DNA from: Candidatus Poseidoniaceae archaeon
Lineage (GTDB): Archaea; Thermoplasmatota; Poseidoniia; Poseidoniales; Poseidoniaceae
Assembly: GCA_013330925.1 (NCBI GenBank)
Contig: DUHJ01000086.1
Span: forward strand, 1-16,355
Reading direction: 5' to 3'
DNA: 16,355 bases
The notes beneath the pieces were generated by a model that searched no databases, had not been told where the DNA came from, and saw nothing but the letters and a program-made list of their open reading frames with translations. This document shows, one piece after another, positions 6,532-12,309 of this stretch; position 1 is the first letter of the stretch; each line of letters starts with the position of its first letter. A program made the position numbers and the translations under genes.

Positions 6532-8567
6532 TGAATGGTGATGCCGCGTTGGCAACCTTGGCACACGATCCGCAGCGGTCGTTCGTGCGATGGAACGTCG
6601 TTCACCGTGCCGCATGCAGGGCAGGCAAAGGTCGGCAGCGGAAGGTTCCGGTTCACCTTGGCAGACGAAGACGTCGCCCGGTGGCGCGAGGCGCGTGGGG
6701 ACACCAAGGCCGTGACGCCCCAAATGAACGCCGACGATCCTGCTGCACCAAACACGAACATCGAGGGATAGGCGAAAAGAAACATGGCCATGACGATGAT
6801 GGAAAGCAACACGACTTCCGTCATCAGCAACGATCTGCGGCGCTGGCGGGAAACACGCCATCCCAACGCAAGGCCTCCTGCGAGGACTCCAAGCGTCCCG
6901 ATCAGCACGAGAAGGGGAGCGTAAAGCGGGGCGCTGGTCGGCGCTGCAATCAACTCGAACGTGATGCCTTGATCCAGGTCTTCTCCGCTGAGAACGGCGG
7001 ATTCACCCATTGGCATGCGGCGATGGTTCAGCGTCAATCCCTCGGCCTCGCCCACGTCCAAGCCAACCAAGGAAGTCAAACCGGAGGTCTTGAGGGTGAG
7101 GTCAATTGACCAATCGGACCAGAATGGAACCGGCTGGACGACGATGAAATCCCGTACCAAATCGATCAGCGTGCCGTCCGCAACACGTTCACGGGAGCGA
7201 ATGGTGATGGTGACGGGGTGACTGATGACGCGCTCGTCACCGTGGAGGTCCAGCGAAACACCCACGGTGTCAAACTCGCCTGAATCACCGATCAATTCGT
7301 CCGGCTTAAGTCCCAAACCATTGGACAGGAACGAGACGTGGAGCTTGCCCATTTGTTGTTCAAACTCCTGCCGCTCGATGGATTCAATCATCCTGCTTTC
7401 GCGTTCTTCGTCACCGACCCCGCCTGCCCTGAACGACCTGATGGTGGGAGAGAGCGCGAGGTCTTCGCTGCCGAGATGATCGAGGCTCCAACGCATCCAG
7501 AACGACATTTCCCCGTCCAGCGTGATGGCCGTCTGCCGCTCAAGCACCAGTTCACCTCGGTCTTGTGAGAGTTCCATGCTGCCCACAACGACCAGCGAAG
7601 ATCCAGCTCCAGTGGTTCGAAGCGGTTCTTCTGAGGGATAGTAGCTCCCACCGCCACCTTCGCCGTCTTCTGTGGTGAACGTCACTTCCGTGGGCTCGCT
7701 TGTGATGGAGGATCCTCCACTCTGGAGGCGGATGGTGACCTCAACGGACATGGTTTGTTCACCTGGATCGTCGTCGGTGTACGTCCACGTGACTCGAATG
7801 CCGTCCGCCGATTGTGTTTCGACCGGGTCGCCGGAAACAACGCTCCCATCGAGACGCAGGCTGAGGTCGTCGCTGAACGCGAGCAGATCGGTCCCAAAGG
7901 GCGAGGACAACACCACACCAATGTACGCGTCTGCGCCGTCCGTTTCAACGTCGAGCAAGCGCATTTCGATGGCAGAGAATTCGCCAGAGATGGAAGCCTC
8001 GGCGCCATCGGCCCCCCACAGCACGGAGAGTTGTGAACCGCTCTGAGGGACTGAGAACACCACCGTGCGAGCCAGCAGCACCACCTCGAGGTCCCAACCA
8101 TCACCCACGGTGGACTCCTCGATTGGAACATCGAAGGAGATTGTGCTCTCGCCCGTCCCAACAAAGGTCGAGGGAGCGGGGAGAGCTCCTGTGTAGACGT
8201 TTGAACCGATGGCGACTTCCACGGTAAAGTTGACCTGAGCCCCACCTGCGTTCTCGACCAAAACGGGTAGGCTGATGGTCCACGTCCCGTCCGGCACCGT
8301 CCCGGCATAGAGGTCCTGCAGCCGCCATGTGGCCACGACTTCTTCGGAGGTGACCGCATTCGCAATGACCGCGCTTTCTGGGTCGTCACCAAGACGTTCT
8401 GAGAACGGACTGAGCGAACCGCTGTCTGCGGAGCCCAACATGAACAGCTCGACGTCCGCCGCTGGACAGCAAATGATCTCCGAGGTCGAGCGACCCTCGG
8501 CTGCGGTGGCCGTTGGAACGAACACCAACGGCGCAAGCATCAGCAGCGCCACGAAGACTTGCCGCAC
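6525..8567 (-). CDS. Secreted/membrane protein: signal peptide, beta-rich ectodomain, three C-terminal TM helices, zinc ribbon
   Basis: 680 residues from a GTG at 8567 with the strong site GAGGTGAT just upstream. Residues 1-22 are a signal peptide (LLMLAPLVFVPTATA). A pair of cysteines (IICCPAAD) follows soon after the predicted cleavage. The ectodomain (to about 545) is beta-rich and Asp/Glu/Ser/Thr-rich, with a Gly/Ser linker (DGEGGGGSYY) separating two halves. I do not recognise a named fold. Three hydrophobic helices follow at about 549-571, 582-600 and 602-621, with RVSRQRRRS between the first two. With the N-terminus outside, the C-terminus would be cytoplasmic. It ends in a zinc ribbon, with Cys649, Cys652, Cys669 and Cys672 (CPAC and CQGC) around a basic RPLRIVCQ segment. 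Such ribbons often bind protein or nucleic acid, but the role here is unknown. The gene lies between a small helical protein gene and the CBS gene, coupled to both. Confidence 0.86.
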   Translation of the reverse strand: MRQVFVALLMLAPLVFVPTATAAEGRSTSEIICCPAADVELFMLGSADSGSLSPFSERLGDDPESAVIANAVTSEEVVATWRLQDLYAGTVPDGTWTISLPVLVENAGGAQVNFTVEVAIGSNVYTGALPAPSTFVGTGESTISFDVPIEESTVGDGWDLEVVLLARTVVFSVPQSGSQLSVLWGADGAEASISGEFSAIEMRLLDVETDGADAYIGVVLSSPFGTDLLAFSDDLSLRLDGSVVSGDPVETQSADGIRVTWTYTDDDPGEQTMSVEVTIRLQSGGSSITSEPTEVTFTTEDGEGGGGSYYPSEEPLRTTGAGSSLVVVGSMELSQDRGELVLERQTAITLDGEMSFWMRWSLDHLGSEDLALSPTIRSFRAGGVGDEERESRMIESIERQEFEQQMGKLHVSFLSNGLGLKPDELIGDSGEFDTVGVSLDLHGDERVISHPVTITIRSRERVADGTLIDLVRDFIVVQPVPFWSDWSIDLTLKTSGLTSLVGLDVGEAEGLTLNHRRMPMGESAVLSGEDLDQGITFELIAAPTSAPLYAPLLVLIGTLGVLAGGLALGWRVSRQRRRSLLMTEVVLLSIIVMAMFLFAYPSMFVFGAAGSSAFIWGVTALVSPRASRHRATSSSAKVNRNLPLPTFACPACGTVNDVPSHERPLRIVCQGCQRGITIQG

Positions 8568-8570
8568 GCC

Positions 8571-8578
8571 ATCACCTC
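8571..8578 (-). promoter_or_regulatory. Shine-Dalgarno GAGGTGAT overlapping the upstream stop codon
   Basis: On the - strand the sequence TGAGGTGATGGCGTG carries the stop of the small helical gene (TGA, 8579-8577), a near-perfect ribosome binding site GAGGTGAT, and the GTG start at 8567 after three further bases. It decides the GTG start. An ATG within it (8573-8571) is in another frame. Confidence 0.65.
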
Positions 8579-8960
8579 AGAGAGCACGCTCAAGGAGGGT
8601 TCCAAGTTCTTTCTCAAAGAGACCGACCAATGCGGTCCCAATTTCGCCTTGCAATTCGTCGGGGAGCATGCGCAGTCCAAGACGCGTCGCGGCTCGGCTG
8701 GCCTTGAGTTCGGCATACACGGAACGTGCCTTGGCTTGGAAATAGTAGCCCACGGCCTCCTTGATTTCCGCCTTCAACTCAGGATCGTCGTCGATGACGT
8801 TCCTGATGTGTGCCTTGAGTTCGTCCTTCACCAAGTCCCGGAACGTTTCCAAGACGAGGTCTTCGGTGGCCATCAAGTCCTGAATTTGGTCACGGATGCC
8901 GCCCGTCAACAAACGCTCGATGGCCATGCCATGCCATCGGCACGGGTTCCTTGAAGCCAT
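8577..8960 (-). CDS. Small all-helical protein of unknown function
   Basis: About 127 residues from the ATG at 8960, which lies 7 bases after the stop of the RecJ-like gene. Two other starts are possible: a TTG at 8981 overlapping that gene, or an ATG at 8927 giving MAIERLLTGGIRDQIQDL, where the regular part of the sequence begins. I recognise no family. The sequence is a series of charged amphipathic helices with few aromatic residues: IRDQIQDLMATEDLVLETF, DLVKDELKAHIRNVIDDD, ELKAEIKEAVGYYFQAKARS, and a C-terminal GTALVGLFEKELGTLLERAL. There is no signal peptide, membrane segment or metal motif, so a soluble helical bundle or adaptor is likely (inference). Its stop is embedded in the ribosome binding site of the downstream membrane-protein gene, so it is probably made together with that protein. 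Codon usage looks like its neighbours. Confidence 0.75.
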   Translation of the reverse strand: MASRNPCRWHGMAIERLLTGGIRDQIQDLMATEDLVLETFRDLVKDELKAHIRNVIDDDPELKAEIKEAVGYYFQAKARSVYAELKASRAATRLGLRMLPDELQGEIGTALVGLFEKELGTLLERAL

Positions 8961-8967
8961 TGGTGCT

Positions 8968-9879
8968 TCACTTCGGTTCAACCAATGCCCCTGACGTCAG
9001 CAGGAGGTCCATTCGTCGGCTCATGGACAGTTGACCTTGGGCGCTGTCGACATGAACTTCGTCCGCGAGGCGAGAGGCCTGTTCCAGCACGTCGAGGGGT
9101 GCCCCGGGAAGCACCGGCCGGTGCCAGATCATCTCCTCAAGACGAGCTGGAGCGACGTTGGTTCGGCGCAAGGCAGGCAAGACCGCTTCTGAGAACCCTC
9201 GGGCGCGAGCCTCATGGTCCATTCGAGGCCATGCCTTGCGAAGCCGATTCAGGAGTGAGGCGGAAAGACCGTCTGGAAGCGAACTCGGCATGGTTTCCAC
9301 GTCCGCGAGGCTGGCCACGCGCAGGCTCCCTTCTTCGCAGAGGTGGTCTCGGAGCACCGTGTACCACGGGTCGAAACTCGCGTCCAAGGCCCCCCGACCC
9401 CACTGTGCCAACAAGGCCCATGGCCGCACGCGTCGAACCCGTGGTCCGGCAGGAGCCATCTGCTCGGCCACCAAGGCACAGAGCAAGGCCGGACTCAAGG
9501 CCCCGGTCCGGGAACGTTGTTCCCGCCCAAGGTCCACGGATGCGCCAACGGAAACAAAGCGATGCAACGGGCCTGAGGTGGACGGCAACGAGGGATGAGC
9601 CTCCTCTTCGTCAAGCACCACGCACCGGAGTTCACCAGGAGCGACGTCGGGTGGAAGGCGTTCTGTGGAGGGCACAAAATGTGTGGAGGGGGAGAGCGCC
9701 CTCCGGTACGGAAGTCCACGGTCCAACATGGCCGCTTCAAGTTGAACCAGACCGAGCACGACGTTCAGATCTGCTGCTCCATCGAGCACGACGTGGTTCC
9801 CAGCGGATAGGGTCGTGGCCACGTCCTTGGCCCATGCCGCGGCCTCCGTGAGGCCGTCGATGGATGACAAGGGTGACAT
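8968..9879 (-). CDS. Probable catalytically inactive RecJ/Cdc45-like (DHH-superfamily) protein
   Basis: 303 residues from the ATG at 9879, 43 bases after rpsO. A by-eye comparison with archaeal RecJ/GAN exonucleases suggests a degenerate DHH fold. LSAGNHVVLDGAADLNVVLG (24-43) lies where active enzymes have LISHRDADG. CVVLDEEEAHP (86-96) lies where they have VVLDHHPP. SRTGALSPALLCALVAEQM (123-141) matches the helix after the SGSG/SGAG motif. PWALLAQWGRGALD (153-166) lies where they have GAVGDM. If this is right, His/Asp ligands are replaced at three metal-binding motifs and no nuclease activity is expected, as in eukaryotic Cdc45. The protein is also shorter than usual RecJ/GAN (about 460-480 residues), with no clear DHHA1 domain. 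In many archaea a recJ-like gene follows rpsO, which supports the reading (established gene-order knowledge). It remains possible that this is an unrelated protein. That it is a real gene is well supported by spacing and composition. Confidence 0.6.
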   Translation of the reverse strand: MSPLSSIDGLTEAAAWAKDVATTLSAGNHVVLDGAADLNVVLGLVQLEAAMLDRGLPYRRALSPSTHFVPSTERLPPDVAPGELRCVVLDEEEAHPSLPSTSGPLHRFVSVGASVDLGREQRSRTGALSPALLCALVAEQMAPAGPRVRRVRPWALLAQWGRGALDASFDPWYTVLRDHLCEEGSLRVASLADVETMPSSLPDGLSASLLNRLRKAWPRMDHEARARGFSEAVLPALRRTNVAPARLEEMIWHRPVLPGAPLDVLEQASRLADEVHVDSAQGQLSMSRRMDLLLTSGALVEPK

Positions 9880-9922
9880 CGTTCCGCCTCAACAGCGGGG
9901 ACACATCAACCTGCGCCAGCGT

Positions 9923-10378
9923 TCACTCGACCATGAGGCGGAGTTGGTCACGCTTGTAGCGCCAGTCGGCAGGCAGTCGACCTTCGCCGGCGTAATAACT
10001 CGCCAGGCGGCGAATCTTGGCTTCGGTGAGTTCGAGCGCACGGCGGTTGTGCAAATCCTTGTGGTTGCTTCCCATGTGGTCGATGAGACCGGCGGCGCGG
10101 CGCATGAGGTTCATCATGTCCTCGGGGTAGGTGCCGGTCAATTCGGCCTCGGCGAGCACCGCACCGATGCGACGGCCGAGGACGAGGCGAGCGTTGGGGA
10201 CCGCGTGACGGTCGCGGAGGAGGGTGCCGATCTGAGCACTTGAGTGGCCGGCCTTGGCGTAGTCCAAGATGAGGGCTTCAACGGCCGCCTTGTCAGTGTT
10301 GGACCATGCAGGAGCTTCGGTCACGTGAGGCTTCGACGAGCCACTGATACCTTTGCGGGACGAGTACATCCTTGCCAT
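9923..10378 (-). CDS. rpsO: Small ribosomal subunit protein uS15, archaeal type
   Basis: uS15 is a primary binder of the central domain of 16S rRNA and helps bridge the subunits. The ATG at 10378 gives MARMYSSRKGISGSSKP, the archaeal/eukaryotic N-terminus, and 151 residues, the family's normal length. The frame is open further upstream, but that part has no family match. A GGAGG seven bases before this ATG confirms it. Conserved blocks include the helical N-terminal extension (WSNTDKAAVEALILDYAKAG), SSAQIGTLLRDRHAVPNARL, then the core with DMMNLMRRAAGLIDHMGSNHKDLHNRRAL and the end KIRRLASYYAGEGRLPADWRY. The neighbours are arcS upstream (68-base gap) and the RecJ-like gene downstream. The leader contains a repeated copy of the ribosome-binding sequence (see repeat and finding). 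Confidence 0.97.
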   Translation of the reverse strand: MARMYSSRKGISGSSKPHVTEAPAWSNTDKAAVEALILDYAKAGHSSAQIGTLLRDRHAVPNARLVLGRRIGAVLAEAELTGTYPEDMMNLMRRAAGLIDHMGSNHKDLHNRRALELTEAKIRRLASYYAGEGRLPADWRYKRDQLRLMVE

Positions 10379-10382
10379 GCAT

Positions 10383-10391
10383 GGGCCTCCG
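10383..10391 (-). repeat. Direct repeat copy 1 (CGGAGGCCC), containing the rpsO Shine-Dalgarno
   Basis: On the - strand CGGAGGCCC includes GGAGG (10390-10386), followed by seven bases and the rpsO ATG at 10378. An identical nine-base copy lies 52 bases upstream, at 10435-10443. Confidence 0.7.
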
Positions 10392-10416
10392 AACGGTCCG
10401 GCGACCTGCTCCCCCC

Positions 10417-10426
10417 TCTTAACCGC
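10417..10426 (-). promoter_or_regulatory. Weak TATA-like candidate for rpsO
   Basis: On the - strand this is the most A/T-rich part (GGTTAAGAG core) of an otherwise GC-rich 68-base arcS-rpsO spacer. It lies about 43 bases upstream of the rpsO ATG, which would place a transcription start near 10395 with a leader of about 17 bases holding the GGAGG site. No clear BRE is visible, and rpsO may simply be read through from arcS. Confidence 0.2.
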
Positions 10427-10434
10427 ATCGCCGC

Positions 10435-10443
10435 GGGCCTCCG
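10435..10443 (-). repeat. Direct repeat copy 2 (CGGAGGCCC) just after the arcS stop
   Basis: Identical to the sequence around the rpsO ribosome binding site. Its GGAGG (10442-10438) is nine bases before an ATG at 10428 that opens a 35-codon frame overlapping the rpsO start out of frame. It may be a decoy or an upstream reading-frame start site, or chance in GC-rich DNA. Confidence 0.5.
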
Positions 10444-10446
10444 GTC

Positions 10447-12231
10447 TCAAAGACGCTGGTGTGCTTTGGCAAGGCGGCCCGGCGTGCCTGCCCACTCCCA
10501 TCCGGGTGCGAGGGCGCGAGCAAGTCCGACCGGGGCTCCGTCCTGCATGACCAGAAGATCGGAGCCAACGCGGACGTCACCTTCCAGACGTTCGACGATG
10601 CCAACGTGAAGGTCGCCTTTCCAAGACACGTCCGAAACCAAGTGAACCTGCGGGAGGTGTGCGCCTTCGGCCAGACGGAGCACCGCGGCCTTCGACAAGG
10701 CGAAACCACCGCGGTCGGGAGACCATTGGCCGATTTGGTCGGCACCGTTCATGATGCGAAACCTTGGGGGTCGACCGCGGACTTCTGCACCGTCCAACCA
10801 TGCATCACCGCCCAAAAGACGACGCGAGGCGCTCTTCCATTCGTCCATGTGGAGGGCGTCCCTCGATCGGCGTCGAGCACCGTGCGTCCGCACGGCATCA
10901 CGCACCGCTTCTCCGAGCCGCTCCAAGGCAGGGCGTGATCCTGCGGAGTCGCCTTGCCGCGTGTCCACACGGGGCAAGCCTCCGTAACACGACTCGGGCA
11001 AGGTCAGTCCAGAGTGATCCACGATGCATTGGTAGTCATGGGCTTCGATAAGAGCAGCCAGCATCTCACCGATTCGATTCACTTCATCGGCGCTCCACCG
11101 GCCGGTCACCGCCAAATCGTAGTGCTGGGCGGGCCACGTCTGTTCCAAATCCCGAGGAACCAAGCCGAGCGGGGAGGTCACCATCACTTCGTGCACGGCG
11201 TTGGTTCCAATCGCTTCGATGAACCGTCGGTGGGATTTGGAGAACCGGTAGGGCTTCCGTGCCGAGCATGGAAGCAGCACAAGCAGACGATCAAGGCCCT
11301 CTGGCGCCCTGTAATCGGTGCTCATCCATCGGACCCAATCGGCCACAGCAGGCTCGTGGAGGCTGGTCTCGGCCATGCACATGAGGCGACGGGTGCGGGG
11401 CACGTGACGTTCGAGCAGGCCTTTCTGAGACGCACAGGCCTCGTCATGATGGCGAAGTTGAGCCACGGTGGTGGGCGCGACCAGAACTTGCCGGTCGACC
11501 ACCTGCCGAAGGGTACCGGCAGCGAGGTGTTCTCGGACTTCAGCGATGGCGGACCGCCATTCGCTCAGTTGATGCTCCATGGCTTCGGATTCTCCGAGAT
11601 CGAGGGCAGGCGTCCGAGGACCACCACGGTCCAGGAGCATGCCCGATGCCGAGGCTTGTCGCGAGCGAGCAAGGTCGAACAGATCAACTCCAAGCCACGT
11701 CAGCAACGCAAGGTTGTCCGGCCCACCGATGCCCGGCGCCCACAGCAAGGCCCCTGGAAAGCGTCGCTTGATGGCCACGAGGGCGTCGATGAAGCGACGA
11801 GGAGAACTGGTCAACGCCAAGGCATCGGTCAACACGACCACCTGAGGAGCAAGGTCGGGGTCCATCAGCGCTGGATCATGCATCATGCGCTGCCATGACA
11901 CAGGGAGAAGCGGCCCTGTTCCAGCCGCTTCTCCGGCGTCCGCTTCCTCCATTTCAGGCGGCAGCACGTGCCCAAGCCCAACCGACCACTGCGGTCCGGG
12001 GGCATCGAAGGCAGGGACCTCAAAACAGCCCCGAGAGGTCAACGTAAGGGTCGCAGGAAGGGTTCGTGTGGTGCGTGCCTCGAAGGGTGCCAAGACGACG
12101 TCCGTGGAAGGGTCGCCCTCCAACAGCACAAGCGCCGGCGTGCGCGACTGCGGCGACGCGCGGTCACCCAAGCCCCAACTTCGAGCAAACCGGTCCCTGA
12201 ACTGGACGGTTCGCCCAAGCACACCGTCCAT
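10447..12231 (-). CDS. arcS: Archaeosine synthase (TgtA2-type), tRNA G15 modification
   Basis: ArcS acts on preQ0 placed at position 15 of archaeal tRNA by TgtA. It adds lysine, after which the radical-SAM partner RaSEA (where present) yields archaeosine. The diagnostic motif PC-x3-KPY-x2-S-x2-H is complete as PCSARKPYRFSKSH (about 321-334). It is followed by the family block with VTSPLGLVPRDLE and YDLAVTGRWS, then CYGGLPRVDT. The N-terminal half is a degenerate TGT barrel (SRTPALVLLEG, VVVLTDALAL, LLWAPGIGGPDNLALLTWLG). The C-terminal 60 residues (SDVSWKGDLHVG to ARALAPGWEW) resemble a PUA RNA-binding domain. From the ATG at 12231 the protein has 594 residues, normal for ArcS. The frame stays open upstream, and GTG 12255 or TTG 12285 would add a FEVQVLLP-like strand resembling the TGT N-terminus, so the start is uncertain. 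The gene is divergent from the surface-protein gene at 12310. Confidence 0.93.
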   Translation of the reverse strand: MDGVLGRTVQFRDRFARSWGLGDRASPQSRTPALVLLEGDPSTDVVLAPFEARTTRTLPATLTLTSRGCFEVPAFDAPGPQWSVGLGHVLPPEMEEADAGEAAGTGPLLPVSWQRMMHDPALMDPDLAPQVVVLTDALALTSSPRRFIDALVAIKRRFPGALLWAPGIGGPDNLALLTWLGVDLFDLARSRQASASGMLLDRGGPRTPALDLGESEAMEHQLSEWRSAIAEVREHLAAGTLRQVVDRQVLVAPTTVAQLRHHDEACASQKGLLERHVPRTRRLMCMAETSLHEPAVADWVRWMSTDYRAPEGLDRLLVLLPCSARKPYRFSKSHRRFIEAIGTNAVHEVMVTSPLGLVPRDLEQTWPAQHYDLAVTGRWSADEVNRIGEMLAALIEAHDYQCIVDHSGLTLPESCYGGLPRVDTRQGDSAGSRPALERLGEAVRDAVRTHGARRRSRDALHMDEWKSASRRLLGGDAWLDGAEVRGRPPRFRIMNGADQIGQWSPDRGGFALSKAAVLRLAEGAHLPQVHLVSDVSWKGDLHVGIVERLEGDVRVGSDLLVMQDGAPVGLARALAPGWEWAGTPGRLAKAHQRL

Positions 12232-12309
12232 GCCCGTCGGCAGCAGGACCTGCACTTCAAAGCGGTGCCAAGACGAGGGCTTCAAACGATGTTGGGGGAC
12301 CCGGGAACC
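12232..12309. promoter_or_regulatory. Divergent promoter region between arcS and the surface-protein gene
   Basis: This 78-base spacer is the only divergent intergenic region in the window, so it should hold both promoters. The most TATA-like words are two copies of TTCAAA, at 12256-12261 and 12281-12286 (TTTGAA on the - strand), 25 bases apart. The second is centred about 26 bases before the ATG at 12310, the spacing expected for a leaderless transcript on the + strand. These are weak boxes by archaeal standards. If arcS starts at 12255 or 12285, part of this region is coding. Confidence 0.35.

Noticed and set aside
6237..7109. A 290-codon open frame on the + strand over the CBS and membrane-protein genes
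   Set aside because: It spans two well-supported - strand genes and translates to Ser/Arg-rich low-complexity sequence, so it is a shadow frame.
10379..10501. N-terminal extension of rpsO to an upstream start at 10501
   Set aside because: The extra 41 residues have no match to uS15 and would overlap arcS, whereas the ATG at 10378 has GGAGG at the right distance and the conserved MARMYSSRKG start.
10954..11898. A 314-codon open frame on the + strand opposite arcS
   Set aside because: It is a shadow of the confidently identified arcS gene. The translation is rich in His, Arg and Gly with no recognisable motif.
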